Of a stretch of 64,000 nucleotides of DNA, positions 15,421 through 25,024 are shown one piece after another (the first letter of the stretch is position 1; each line of letters starts with the position of its first letter). The notes beneath the pieces were generated by a model. The model searched no databases. It had not been told where the DNA came from and worked only from the letters and a program-made list of their open reading frames with translations. Where the stretch lies: contig NZ_JARFPL010000012.1 in assembly GCF_029167205.1 (NCBI RefSeq), positions 1 to 64,000 of the forward strand. Reading direction: 5' to 3'. The position numbers and the translations under genes were made by a program. This DNA comes from Methanocrinis alkalitolerans (GTDB taxonomy: Archaea; Halobacteriota; Methanosarcinia; Methanotrichales; Methanotrichaceae).

Positions 15421-17784
15421 GTGATAATGAGAAACCTCTTGGTGAGCATACTATGCCTTTCAAGCCTCGCTTTCGCATCATCATTTGTACAGCCTCATTT
15501 GAATGTGACATATCATGATGTATCCCCAAATCCGATCTGCATTGCAGGCTCCGGGACTCCGTGTGAGAGCGTTGTCAAGCTTAAGATAGAAGGTTTAGGA
15601 GATCCTAGGCCTGTACAAGTGGTTCTCTCCATTGACAGTTCCTCCAGCATGTTCAAATATGACAGCAACAAAACTCGGCTCGATGCTGCCAGGGGCTTCA
15701 TAGGAGTTTTGGACAACAGAAGTGACAAAGTCGGTCTCGTCATCTGGAGTGATCAAGTCATTGAAGCAGAGCCTCCGACGAGTAATTTTGAATCTGTTAA
15801 TAGAACTATTAGTGGAATTATTTCTTATGGTGCTACAGATCTATATTACGGATTGAAACCGGCGATCGAAATGTTTGAAAACGAAAGCGTCGACCATCAA
15901 AAACACATAATACTCCTGACTGACGGCACAACTCGTGCAAGAGATCCCGAGGATTATCTTTCTGAGGTATATAGAGCCAAAGAAGCTGGCATCAAAATAT
16001 GGACAATCGGTTTTCCTGCAGATGAGGCGGGTGAATTAGTTCTAAAAAATATTAGTGAATTGACGGCGGGAAATTATAGCACCGCAGATAATGCCACAGT
16101 CGAAAACGTCTTTATCAAAATTTATAAGGATATGACAAGTCTAGCTGGCAATAACGTCACAGTGAGATACGTTGCTCCTGGAGATCTTATCTACTTCCTC
16201 CAGGACGCCGAGGTTGAGGGGGATGATAAGGTCTTCACGTGGAAGCCGACGGTGGATGACGGAAGCGGCCCAAGGAACCATTTCTACATAGGGGAAAGAT
16301 GGAGCAAGACCTTCGCAGTCCGCTCCGAGAATACCGGATTGTTCCCCCTCGGGAAGCCGGGGTCGGAGATGACCTATTCGGCACAAAACACGAACGGAAG
16401 CTACATCCCAATGAAGAAGCCGATCGAAGAACGCACCTTGGAGGTTATACCCTGCAATGATACAGATTGTAATAATACGTATATAAAAATCTTTATAAAT
16501 TGTAGTTTAAATTTCACCGGCGATATTGCATATTTAGGGGAGGGTTCATCGCTACATTTCAATCTCAGCTTCCCATGGGGGCCTGACGGCCGCCCCTGGC
16601 ACAACTGCCCTGATGACGGTTTAATCGTAATCAAAAGCCCTTGTGTCAACCATACCGACATCCGGAAAGAACCCCCATGTCTTGTGTGCCCTCCCTGCCC
16701 AAAATGTCCTGATGCCAACCTGGAGGAGAAGAATGCAACTTCGAAAGGTGGATCAAAGGAGAACACCATAAACATCGTCCAGACCGCCATCTTCGGCTCG
16801 ACGCCATACTGGAACGGCACCGACGAGCCGGCCGGCGTCATCAACCTTACCGTCTCGAGGCCCGATGCTGCGATCGACGCAGTCTTCGCCTTCGACGTCT
16901 CCGGCAGCATGAGACTTCCCTACGAGGAGATGGGCGAGGAGGTGTGGGCGGCCTTCGCAGAGGCGAACTTCAGCAACGTCTCGATCATCGGCTGGGACGA
17001 GGACGACGGCGAAGGCGCAGATCCGCTGATGGTCCCGCTTCGGCCCCTGGAGGAGAGCGAGGAAGAGGTCCTGGCCGCCCTCTCGAACCTCTCCGGACTA
17101 TGCGACGAGACGGACCTGACGGTCTACTCGGCGGGCCTGCGGGGGGTCATGGAGGTGGACTACGGGTTCGGGGACCATTTCGACGGAGACGAGAAGATCG
17201 TCCTCTTCATCACCGGCCCCGACGAGTTTCAGCCCGGCGAGGGCTTGGACAGCCTGGCAATTGAGCTGAAGCGGAGGGGCTACGCAATATATCCCGTGGG
17301 CATGGAAATCGACGAGTTCGAGTCGCCCCTCAAGTACGAGAGCCTGAGCACTATGGCCAGCATCACCGGCGGCAGGTTCTATTCCATCGGCGGCCTCGAC
17401 TCAGAAGAGCTGAGAGAAGTTCTCCAGGATGCAGCAGCCCATGCTTCCAGCAGGGCCGCCCCCAAGGACATAGTCGTCACCGAGACCCTTCCCGCCCACC
17501 AGGAGGTTAAGGAGACGGTCCCCTCCGGCGCCGAGGTCAACGTCGCGAAGAACCCTGACGGAACCACCACCATAACCTGGACCGCAAGCGGCGTGAGGCC
17601 TGGGGAGGCGAGGAGCCTGATCATCCTCACCGCCGTAAAGGGCGCCCTTGCCTCCGACGCGATCAGCAACGCCGGCTGGCCCGGAGGAATCAATATAACG
17701 GCTACGGGCGGCGATGCCGCTGGGGTAAACGTCATCAACCTTAGAACTGAAGAAGGCGATGTGAAGATAGGAGAGATATCATGA
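15421..17784 (+). CDS. Secreted protein with two VWA domains
   Basis: GTG 15421 follows AAGGAGG by 7 nt (ATG 15427 also possible). The 787-aa product has a signal peptide, then VWA domain 1 at ~60-240 with the MIDAS motif DSSSS (VVLSIDSSSSMF) and LLTDGTT. A cysteine-rich linker follows (CNDTDCNN.., then PPCLVCPPCPKCPD). VWA domain 2 at ~475-690 has MIDAS DVSGS (FAFDVSGSM). The C-terminal beta domain resembles DUF11 (PKDIVVTETLPAHQEV). VWA domains bind metal and mediate protein-protein adhesion, so an adhesive surface protein is likely. Many N-x-S/T sequons are present. It overlaps the next gene by 4 nt (ATGA), so the two are translationally coupled. No membrane anchor is visible. Confidence 0.85.
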   Translation: MIMRNLLVSILCLSSLAFASSFVQPHLNVTYHDVSPNPICIAGSGTPCESVVKLKIEGLGDPRPVQVVLSIDSSSSMFKYDSNKTRLDAARGFIGVLDNRSDKVGLVIWSDQVIEAEPPTSNFESVNRTISGIISYGATDLYYGLKPAIEMFENESVDHQKHIILLTDGTTRARDPEDYLSEVYRAKEAGIKIWTIGFPADEAGELVLKNISELTAGNYSTADNATVENVFIKIYKDMTSLAGNNVTVRYVAPGDLIYFLQDAEVEGDDKVFTWKPTVDDGSGPRNHFYIGERWSKTFAVRSENTGLFPLGKPGSEMTYSAQNTNGSYIPMKKPIEERTLEVIPCNDTDCNNTYIKIFINCSLNFTGDIAYLGEGSSLHFNLSFPWGPDGRPWHNCPDDGLIVIKSPCVNHTDIRKEPPCLVCPPCPKCPDANLEEKNATSKGGSKENTINIVQTAIFGSTPYWNGTDEPAGVINLTVSRPDAAIDAVFAFDVSGSMRLPYEEMGEEVWAAFAEANFSNVSIIGWDEDDGEGADPLMVPLRPLEESEEEVLAALSNLSGLCDETDLTVYSAGLRGVMEVDYGFGDHFDGDEKIVLFITGPDEFQPGEGLDSLAIELKRRGYAIYPVGMEIDEFESPLKYESLSTMASITGGRFYSIGGLDSEELREVLQDAAAHASSRAAPKDIVVTETLPAHQEVKETVPSGAEVNVAKNPDGTTTITWTASGVRPGEARSLIILTAVKGALASDAISNAGWPGGINITATGGDAAGVNVINLRTEEGDVKIGEIS

Positions 17785-20700
17785 GGCTGAAGCATCTGGT
17801 GGCGGTGGGGATCGCTTTATTTTGCGTCATGCTTGTGGTGCATGGAGACGAGATTACGTCAGGAGAATCAAGCAGCATTGCCATTGTTCTTTTAATCGAC
17901 AATTCAAAAAGCGTAAATGATTTGGATAAAGATGGTGAGCGTTTTGCTAAGGCGATGAGTTTTATAGGATTTCTGAATAATAGTACACATGTTGTTGGTC
18001 TTGTGAGCACCTTGGGTAACAATCGTGGTGGCCTTGAATATATTTGCAAAGATCCAACGAGAAACTTCGACCTAATAAATAATACGTTGTTAGATATAAA
18101 AAGTGAATCCGAACGTTTTCCGAGGATGCAACAACATAAAATTACGAACATCAATGAATTCCTAATACGGGCGACTATACTATTAGAGAATAATAAATTT
18201 AATTGTATGAATAATATAACGATATTTTTCTCAGATGGGGTCCCAAATGATGTTACTCCGAATGGTGGCTATAATAACTCAACTCTGATTAATATAGAAG
18301 AAAAAACGTGGATCTATACCATTGGTATTGGAAACGATTCCACTGGTACAGGAATCCTCAAAGAGATCTCTTATTCCACTCATAGTAAATTCTACCACTG
18401 GGTCGATATCGATCCTGTAACCATTCTAAGAGATATTAATAGCCGCATCAATAGCAACATTGCTTTCATAGATGTCAACAAGACCACTCACCCCTCATCA
18501 GGATCTAACGGGACCGTGGTCAACTTCACGATCAACGTCACGAACACGGGTAACGCGACATTCGACCCGGTCATCGTGACCGATACTCTGCCAGAAGGAC
18601 TTGATTACTTCAACTCGTCGGATAAATGCGAACTTTCGGGAGATAACGTCACATGGAACCTGGGTCAACTGGTTGAATCAGAGTCCAGATTGGTCTACCT
18701 CGAAGCAAAGATCAACAGCTCAAAGTCCGGCAACCTGACGAATAACGTCACGGTTACCGGCGTGACGCTCTCTGATGATAACGTTACAGCAAACTATTCA
18801 GATAACGTGACCGTCATCAACGCCTCGATCTCCGTCAACAAGACCGCTCACCCCTCATCAGGATCTAACGGGACCGTGGTCAACTTCACGATCAACGTCA
18901 CGAACACGGGTAACGCGACATTGAACCCGGTGATGGTGACCGACTCTCTGCCCGAAGGGCTAGATTACGTCAACTCGACGGGGCTCCTGGACACCTCCAG
19001 CAACAACGTCACCTGGAACTTGGGATCGTTGAGCAAACCTGAGCACAAATTGGTCTACCTCGAAGCCAGGATCAACAGGTCAGAGTCGGGCGTTCTGACC
19101 AACCTCGTATTGGTCGAGGGCAAGCCCAAGTCCGGTTACAACGTCACAGATGACAACTCAACAATCGTGACCGTCGTCGACGCCTCGATATCGGTGAACA
19201 AGACCTCTAACATTTCATCAGGATCTAACGGGACCGTGGTCAACTTCACGATCAACGTCACGAACACGGGTAACGCTACATTGAACCCGGTCATACTGAC
19301 CGACACTCTGCCGGAAGGCCTCGATTACGTCAGCTCGACGGATGAAGGTAACAACTCCAGCAACAACGTCACCTGGAACCTGAGATCGTTGAACAAATCT
19401 GATCACAAATTGGTCTACCTCGAAGCCAAGATCAACAGGTCCGAGTCAAGCGTTCTGACCAACCTCGTATTGGTCGAGGGCAAGCCCGAGTCCGGTTACA
19501 ACGTCACACATGACAGCTCAACAACCGTGACCGTCGTCGACGCCTCGATATCGGTGAACAAGACCTCTAAAATCTCATCAGGATCATACGGCACCCTGGT
19601 CAACTTCACGATCAACGTCACGAACACGGGTAACGCGACATTCGACCCGGTCATCGTGACCGATACTCTGCCAGAAGGACTTGATTACTTCAACTCGTCG
19701 GATAAATGCGAACTTTCGGGAGATAAGGTCACATGGAACCTGAGTCAACTGGTTGAATCAGGGTTCAGAGTGATCTACTTTGAAGCCAGGATCAACAGCT
19801 CAAAGTCCGGCAACCTGACGAATAACGTCACGGTTACCGGAGTGACGCTCTCTGATGATAACGTTACAGCAAACGATTCAGATAACGTGACCGTCATCAA
19901 CGCCTCGATCTCCGTCAACAAGACCGCTCACCCCTCATCAGGATCTAACGGGACCTTGGTCAACTTCACGATCAACGTAACGAACACGGGGAACGCGACA
20001 TTCGACCCGGTGATGGTGACCGACTCTCTGCCCGAAGGGCTAGATTACGTCAACTCGACGGGGCTCCTGGACACCTCCAGCAACAACGTCACCTGGAATC
20101 TGGGGAAGCTGAAAGAATCCGAGTTTAGAGCGGTCTACCTCGAAGCCAGGATCAACAGGTCAGAGTCGGGCGTTCTGACCAACCTCGTATTGGTCGAGGG
20201 CAAGCCTGAGTCGGGTTACAACGCTACAGATAATGACTCAGAAGATCTGTTAATGAATTACACATCCGTCGTCTTCGCCCTCGACACCTCCGGGAGCATG
20301 AGAAAGTATTACCTTCTGGCCCCGAACGAAGGCGCCGAGATCGTCTCTGGATGGGCCGGCTTCGGCAACGCCACCGTCTCGATCGTCAGCTGGGACCACA
20401 ATAGCGAGATTATCTTCGGGCCCGCTCCCCTGGTGGGGAGCGAAGGCCGCCTAGCTGAGGTACTGGAGAGCCTCTCCGAGATCTGTATCGAGACGGATTT
20501 GACCATCTACGACCAGGGGCTCAAGGGCGCCCTCGCCGCGCTCCGCGATGAAGCTACTTTCTCTGACGGCTCTTCGAAGATAATAATCTTTCTTGCGGGG
20601 TATAGCGAGTTCAAGCCGGGAGCGAGGCTGGACGATTACATATCCGAGGCAGATCGTTCTGGAATCAGGATCTTCACGATAGGCATGGGGATCAACGAGA

Positions 20701-20837
20701 GCCTAAACGCCTCAGAAAAGCAACACCATAACTTAACGAAGATATCTCATGGAACCAGAGGCGAATTCTACAGCATCACAGCGTTCAGCCCCCAGGAACT
20801 TAAACTTGTCATGGAAGAGATAGCCCACAAGTTATAG
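17781..20837 (+). CDS. Secreted VWA-(DUF11)x5-VWA protein
   Basis: The 1018-aa product has a signal peptide (AVGIALFCVMLVVHG), a VWA domain at ~30-230 (MIDAS DNSKS), and five DUF11 repeats of exactly 120 residues (ISVNKT..SSGSNGTVVNFTIN, then LPEGLDY). It ends with a second VWA domain at ~835-1018 (FALDTSGSM). Each repeat holds roughly a dozen N-x-S/T sequons, so heavy AglB-type N-glycosylation is expected. The N-terminal VWA region is visibly A+T-richer than the repeats and the second VWA, suggesting a composite origin. It has no C-terminal anchor. With its coupled upstream partner it probably forms a stalk-like adhesin; this role is inference. Confidence 0.88.
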   Translation: MRLKHLVAVGIALFCVMLVVHGDEITSGESSSIAIVLLIDNSKSVNDLDKDGERFAKAMSFIGFLNNSTHVVGLVSTLGNNRGGLEYICKDPTRNFDLINNTLLDIKSESERFPRMQQHKITNINEFLIRATILLENNKFNCMNNITIFFSDGVPNDVTPNGGYNNSTLINIEEKTWIYTIGIGNDSTGTGILKEISYSTHSKFYHWVDIDPVTILRDINSRINSNIAFIDVNKTTHPSSGSNGTVVNFTINVTNTGNATFDPVIVTDTLPEGLDYFNSSDKCELSGDNVTWNLGQLVESESRLVYLEAKINSSKSGNLTNNVTVTGVTLSDDNVTANYSDNVTVINASISVNKTAHPSSGSNGTVVNFTINVTNTGNATLNPVMVTDSLPEGLDYVNSTGLLDTSSNNVTWNLGSLSKPEHKLVYLEARINRSESGVLTNLVLVEGKPKSGYNVTDDNSTIVTVVDASISVNKTSNISSGSNGTVVNFTINVTNTGNATLNPVILTDTLPEGLDYVSSTDEGNNSSNNVTWNLRSLNKSDHKLVYLEAKINRSESSVLTNLVLVEGKPESGYNVTHDSSTTVTVVDASISVNKTSKISSGSYGTLVNFTINVTNTGNATFDPVIVTDTLPEGLDYFNSSDKCELSGDKVTWNLSQLVESGFRVIYFEARINSSKSGNLTNNVTVTGVTLSDDNVTANDSDNVTVINASISVNKTAHPSSGSNGTLVNFTINVTNTGNATFDPVMVTDSLPEGLDYVNSTGLLDTSSNNVTWNLGKLKESEFRAVYLEARINRSESGVLTNLVLVEGKPESGYNATDNDSEDLLMNYTSVVFALDTSGSMRKYYLLAPNEGAEIVSGWAGFGNATVSIVSWDHNSEIIFGPAPLVGSEGRLAEVLESLSEICIETDLTIYDQGLKGALAALRDEATFSDGSSKIIIFLAGYSEFKPGARLDDYISEADRSGIRIFTIGMGINESLNASEKQHHNLTKISHGTRGEFYSITAFSPQELKLVMEEIAHKL
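18475..20250 (+). repeat. Five tandem 360-bp DUF11 repeats
   Basis: The segment TCAACTTCACGATCAACGT recurs at the same phase exactly every 360 bp (near 18521, 18881, 19241, 19601, 19961). Units 1 and 4 match closely over most of their length, as do units 2 and 5, so the array grew by duplication of multi-unit blocks or has been homogenised by conversion. All units remain in frame. Confidence 0.9.
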
Positions 20838-21387
20838 TGCCATCGGAGCTGCGGACATATGGATATCAGAATTTAACTTATCGATGGATCTGTCCTCTCA
20901 TCCGGCATTCCGCAGTAAGGCTATGCAAAATTAAGAATTTATTGCTTGCCAAAATGTGCATAAATTCAAACGTTTAACTTAAATTTTGTTTAAAATAATT
21001 TTACTAGAATTTGTCAACACGATATTAACAATTCAGTATATTATAAAAATTTAATAATTATATTCTTAGTCTTTATGAAGCTGGCCTTATTTGATCTCTA
21101 TACAGAGTCGATTGATATCTATTCTCAAAAAATCGATAGCAGGAAAATTAATGAGCGTTCAAACCGTTAATGCGAAATGCCGGTCTCATCTTTCGGCAGA
21201 TTTAATCGGTGATCGGCCGGATCTTCGTCGCCGGGATAGTTGTCGACGAGGAGAGATTGGGGGCGATAGACGGGTTCGGCCAAGATGATGGCGAGGAGGA
21301 TACTGCGGTGCTGATGAAATAAGCACTCATTGTCTGAAGTCGTCCCCAGCGTCCGTCCCGGATCGCTCAAGTCCCAAAACCGTCGCC
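20838..21387. other. A+T-rich intergenic region
   Basis: About 550 bp after the VWA gene. Positions 20920-21130 are strikingly A+T-rich with no gene. A small frame at 21209-21322 (GTG start, 37 codons, GRIFVAGIVVDEERLGAID) has G+C-rich third positions like local genes but no ribosome site; it may be the tail of a decayed gene. No tRNA or repeat was found. Confidence 0.5.
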
Positions 21388-22239
21388 TCACACCACTCCC
21401 CGATAGAACGCTAGCCGCCTCGCATACGGCCGGAAGAGCGCTAGCAGCCTCTCCTCCTCTTCGCCGGATAAGGGTTCAGCATCCCGCCCCGCATCGGAAA
21501 GGATGCGGACCTCATCGGGGGTCGAGCAGCCGGCGATGATGAGGGATACCTCCTGAGTTAAAGCGTACCGGAGGAGGAGGTCGGGGCCGATTCCGGCCTT
21601 GGGGTTGAGGTAGTGGGAGCCCCCCAGGACCTTCATCCCGATGACGGCTATGCCGCGCTCCTTCGCCGCCGCGATCGTCCCGTCGAGAAACCCGCCGATG
21701 ACCCCCTCCAGGGGGTTCACCGGTATGAGGATGGAGTCGACGGGCCAGTTTTGAACAGCATAGTTGACGATGGCGGGGTCATGGTGGCCGCTGACCCCGA
21801 TGAGCTTTGTTATTCCGACCTCCTTCGCATCGATGAAGGCCTCCAGGGCCCCGCCCGGCCCCTCGATCTCCCGGAGGTCCTGGCGGGTCCTGACGTCGTG
21901 GATCTGCCATAGGTCGAGGCCGTCGATGCCCAGGGTCTTGAGGGTCCGGTCCAGGTCGACCCGCGCGCCTCTGGCGGTCCGAGACGCCGACTTGCTCGTC
22001 TGGAATATCCGGTCCCGAAGCTCGGGGTGGGACCGCCAGAAGGTGCCGTAGTAGCCTTCGCTCCCTGAGTAGGCGGGGGCGGTGTCGAAGTAGCCGATCC
22101 CCTGGAGGGCGGCCTCTTCGATCACCTCCGCCGCCCTCGCCTCCTCGCCGAAGGTCCGAAGAATCCCCTCGCCCCCCAGCCCCACCACTGTCAAATCCAG
22201 GCCGCTCTTCCCAAAAGGACGGGTCCTGATCTCTGCCAT
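21388..22239 (-). CDS. Aldo/keto reductase family protein
   Basis: The ATG at 22239 follows GGAGGTGG and gives 283 aa. The catalytic tetrad of the family is visible: Asp52 and Tyr57 in FDTAPAY, Lys83 in QTSKSAS, His114 in WQIHD. The protein would be a cytoplasmic NADPH-dependent reductase with a TIM-barrel fold. The C-terminal ~60 residues (LLLRYALTQEVSLIIAGCST) complete the barrel. There is no C-terminal 4Fe-4S extension, unlike some archaeal members. The upstream frame to 22302 is excluded for lack of a ribosome site. Neighbours are also redox proteins, but spacing is too wide to assert an operon. The substrate is unknown. Confidence 0.9.
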   Translation of the reverse strand: MAEIRTRPFGKSGLDLTVVGLGGEGILRTFGEEARAAEVIEEAALQGIGYFDTAPAYSGSEGYYGTFWRSHPELRDRIFQTSKSASRTARGARVDLDRTLKTLGIDGLDLWQIHDVRTRQDLREIEGPGGALEAFIDAKEVGITKLIGVSGHHDPAIVNYAVQNWPVDSILIPVNPLEGVIGGFLDGTIAAAKERGIAVIGMKVLGGSHYLNPKAGIGPDLLLRYALTQEVSLIIAGCSTPDEVRILSDAGRDAEPLSGEEEERLLALFRPYARRLAFYRGVV

Positions 22240-22374
22240 ATTCGCCACCTCCTCCCAACCATAAACCGCTTCTTTCAAGTCACTTCGGCCTCGCTGGGCC
22301 AACCCCGCCCCGCCTTCCTCCTCCGTCAGACGGTCTGGGGTTCTCTTTGGGCCCCGGGGCCTGCCCCGGACGGC

Positions 22375-22674
22375 TCAGCTCTCCTTCTCGCCCCTCACCA
22401 TCACCTTTCCGGCGGTGATGTCGGCGGGGAGGGGGAAGTAGTTGGAGAGGTTCTCCTTAACCCACTCCGAGGCGATGTTGTTCGACTCCTCGGCCCCGCC
22501 CTCGGTCTCGAAGAAGTTTATGAAGGCGACGAGGCCGTCGCCGCAGTCCACCCCGTAGTACTTGACGAAGCCGGGGATCTCCCGGACCTTCGGCAGAAAC
22601 CTGTCCTCTACGAGCCTCATCACCTCGCCAACGTGCTCTTCGTCGGTCTTGTAGCGCCTTATGCTCAGATACAT
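22375..22674 (-). CDS. ABM-type dimeric alpha-beta barrel protein
   Basis: A 99-aa protein; ATG 22674 follows GGAGGA. The sequence MYLSIRRYKT..VMRLVEDRFLPKVREIPGFVKYY and the GDGLVAFINFFET segment are typical of the antibiotic-biosynthesis-monooxygenase-like ferredoxin fold. Such small proteins act as quinol or heme-type monooxygenases, or simply bind ligands; no catalytic residue can be assigned here. It lies between two oxidoreductase genes on the same strand. Confidence 0.7.
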   Translation of the reverse strand: MYLSIRRYKTDEEHVGEVMRLVEDRFLPKVREIPGFVKYYGVDCGDGLVAFINFFETEGGAEESNNIASEWVKENLSNYFPLPADITAGKVMVRGEKES

Positions 22675-22800
22675 TTCTTCCTCCAACCAGGTTCATGGAC
22701 CGCCTCTGATAATAACCTTATGCGAATATCCTGAATCAAGAGAGGTCGAAGCCTCATCCCCGACGTCTCTTTCTGAAGCAAATCCTCATCAGGGCTCTGG

Positions 22801-23832
22801 TCACCTCCCGGCGAGGACCATCTCCGCCGTCCTGCGGGGGGTGTGCTTCGCCGGGGGAGCGTACCCCATCCTGATGAGGATCTGGGGATATTCGACGCCG
22901 AGGATCTCGACCATCTTCCGGCGGAGCTCGTCGATCGCCACAGGCTGGCTGAAGAGGTCGAACCTGACCCCGAGCTTCGTCGCCGTAAGAAAGAGCCGCT
23001 CAAACCTCATCCCCGCCTCGACCCAGGTTCCTTTGTCCTCGGCGTCTGTGGAAAGGATCCCGACCGCCGGGGAGGCCTTCATCAGCCCCATCTCCTTCTT
23101 CGCCCTGGAAGATGAGGTGTCGAAGGTCCCGAAGATGAACTTGCCGAAGTAGGACTCAAAGTCCGAGTAGCCGAAGGCGTAGCCGGGAAGGCCGTCCCAG
23201 GCGTCCTCGTCGTTTCTCCTGATCCACCGGGCCAGGTCCTTTCGGAAGGCCTTGTTACCGAGCTGTATCCTGTGGGACTCCCCCAGGACCTCGGCCATCG
23301 CCGCCCTCTCCGCCGGGTCGGTGAGGACGTCGAGGCGGAAGCCCCCGTCTCCGACGGCCTTTTTCATCGCCTCGATCTTATCGGCCTCGATGGGCCGGTC
23401 GTCGTAGGCGCCGCGGTTGGTGTGCCTCTCGGTGATCTCGTCGAAGAGGTATGGCGGAAACTGCGGCGCTGGAGCGGCCTCCTCCTCAAACTTGACGGTC
23501 GCTATCGTCTCGGCGTCGATCCCCTCTGGGAACCTCTCTACCCGGTAGCCCAGACCGAAGTGCTCGGCGGCGACGAGGAGGTTTGTGAGGGCGCAGCCGA
23601 GGCTCATGTACATCGTCCTGTTCGTCGGCTCGACGTCGGGGAGGGTCCGGCCGAAGTCGGCCTTTACGGTGACCTCGCTTCCGTCTACGGCGAGCTTCCA
23701 GGGCTGGTTGTTCGGCCCCGAGGGGGCCAGGACCGCGTAATTCAAAAGGAACTTCAGCTTCTCGTCCAACTCTTCCGACGCGGGGTAATCCCCGGCGTCG
23801 AGGTTCCAGGCGATAAGGTTCTTCTCTGCCAT
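22801..23832 (-). CDS. Acg-type nitroreductase family protein
   Basis: A 343-aa protein of the Acg/TM_nitroreductase type. It has two half-domains of the FMN-binding nitroreductase fold: LLNYAVLAPSGPNNQPWKLA at ~28-48, RHTNRGAYDDRPIE near the middle, and an internal MKASPAVGILSTDAEDKGTW with AGMRFERLFLTATKLGVRFD. Acg-like proteins bind or sequester FMN and often lack enzyme activity. The conserved ATG start at 23832 is followed by the family N-terminus. It is divergent from the nurA operon; the shared 165-bp region should contain both promoters. Confidence 0.82.
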   Translation of the reverse strand: MAEKNLIAWNLDAGDYPASEELDEKLKFLLNYAVLAPSGPNNQPWKLAVDGSEVTVKADFGRTLPDVEPTNRTMYMSLGCALTNLLVAAEHFGLGYRVERFPEGIDAETIATVKFEEEAAPAPQFPPYLFDEITERHTNRGAYDDRPIEADKIEAMKKAVGDGGFRLDVLTDPAERAAMAEVLGESHRIQLGNKAFRKDLARWIRRNDEDAWDGLPGYAFGYSDFESYFGKFIFGTFDTSSSRAKKEMGLMKASPAVGILSTDAEDKGTWVEAGMRFERLFLTATKLGVRFDLFSQPVAIDELRRKMVEILGVEYPQILIRMGYAPPAKHTPRRTAEMVLAGR

Positions 23833-23997
23833 TGTAATCTACCTCTACAACCGCTATTTAGCATGAGACTTTTTGAGGCTTTTGGAATCGCTGTCTCTTT
23901 GTCAGGACGGGAAGACGGTCCAGCCAACATCCCCGGGTATTACTTGCTCGACACCCTCAAAATCGGTATATACATCGACCGCCAACCAAAGTCCGAG

Positions 23998-25023
23998 ATG
24001 ATCGAGAGGGAGAAGCTCGCCGAGGCCGCGCGGGCATTGATGGAGTACCTCGCCCCCGTCGACCCTGACGAGTTCGAGGCGGAGACGGGCATCCGCGAAA
24101 ATGACTTTCGCGAGATCGTCCCCCAGGAGTTCGACGGCCGGATCTTCGCCATAGACGGGTCCAACGTCGTCGTCTTCGACCTTGGAGCCGTCAGCCTGAA
24201 CAGGATCAGGGCTGGCTACGTCGTCTACCGCGGGACTGAGTGGGAGAAGACCTCCATCACCTGTGACGACCTCTTCGTCGCCGATCGGGAGAACTACCAG
24301 AGATCCTTCGACCGGTTTCGCCGGGGGATCTTCGGCATCGAGGAGCCCTTCCTGCTGAAGACGGCCGAGGAGATCGACCGGATGCCGACCTTCTATCGGG
24401 ACCTCCAGGAGCACGTCGCCCTCTTCGAGGCGGTCCTGGAGGCAGAAGGCGGCGACCTCGTCCTCTACGACGGGAGCTTCTCCCTCTGGAGGGAGCCCTA
24501 CCACCGGGAGGTCTTCACCAGCATATTCGAACGGGCCGGGGAGAGGGGGGTGGACCTCCTCGCCATCAGCAAGTCCAGCCAGCTCTCCTGGGGCCGGGGG
24601 ATAGCCAGGCCCCTCCTCAGGAGCGTCGATCGTCTCGGTTTCGCCGCCGTCCCCGGCAGCCCCTGGCTAGTCCAGCTCAGCGGCAGGAGGGCGATGAGAG
24701 AGGAGCCCTGGGGTGGCGAGACCTTCGGCGCCCGGCTCCACCCCGCCTCGACCCACGCCTTCAGGATCGACGCCCCCGGCCGGGCGGCAGAGTCGATAGA
24801 CGAGATCCTCGGGCGGGTCGCCTTCTACTCCAGCTCCTCCGAGAGCCCCGGCTACCCCCACGCTCTCTTCAGGGCTCATCAGGAGATGAAGATCCCGGTC
24901 CAGGAGCGAGACTTCACCCGACTATCCCTCTTCGAGGAGCTCCGGGGGCTAGGGTTTGCGGAAGGAGATATACGGGGAGCCCTCGACTATCACGAGATCC
25001 TCGATTCGATCAAGAGGAGATAG
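23998..25023 (+). CDS. nurA: NurA 5'-3' nuclease
   Basis: NurA works with the HerA translocase in DNA end resection before recombination. The conserved metal-binding aspartates fall in FAIDGSNVVVFD (Asp53) and LVLYDGSFSLW (Asp158). The 341-aa length fits the family. ATG 23998 is chosen because a TATA tract (GGTATATAC, ~23964) lies about 30 bp upstream, implying a leaderless transcript. An in-frame ATG at 23863 would add 45 residues without family similarity, but I cannot rule it out. It is the first gene of nurA-herA-mre11-rad50, followed after 1 nt by herA. Confidence 0.9.
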   Translation: MIEREKLAEAARALMEYLAPVDPDEFEAETGIRENDFREIVPQEFDGRIFAIDGSNVVVFDLGAVSLNRIRAGYVVYRGTEWEKTSITCDDLFVADRENYQRSFDRFRRGIFGIEEPFLLKTAEEIDRMPTFYRDLQEHVALFEAVLEAEGGDLVLYDGSFSLWREPYHREVFTSIFERAGERGVDLLAISKSSQLSWGRGIARPLLRSVDRLGFAAVPGSPWLVQLSGRRAMREEPWGGETFGARLHPASTHAFRIDAPGRAAESIDEILGRVAFYSSSSESPGYPHALFRAHQEMKIPVQERDFTRLSLFEELRGLGFAEGDIRGALDYHEILDSIKRR

Positions 25024-25024
25024 A

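Noticed and set aside
18475..20250. Regular repeats that might be a CRISPR array
   Set aside because: The unit is 360 bp, fully coding and in frame, and encodes DUF11 domains; there are no short repeats with unique spacers.
20900..21100. A tRNA or small RNA in the A+T-rich gap
   Set aside because: No cloverleaf, conserved TTC-A-x-x loop or G+C-rich stem is visible.
23272..23997. N-terminal extension of the NurA frame across the divergent nitroreductase gene
   Set aside because: It reads antisense to the nitroreductase coding sequence and adds no NurA-like sequence.
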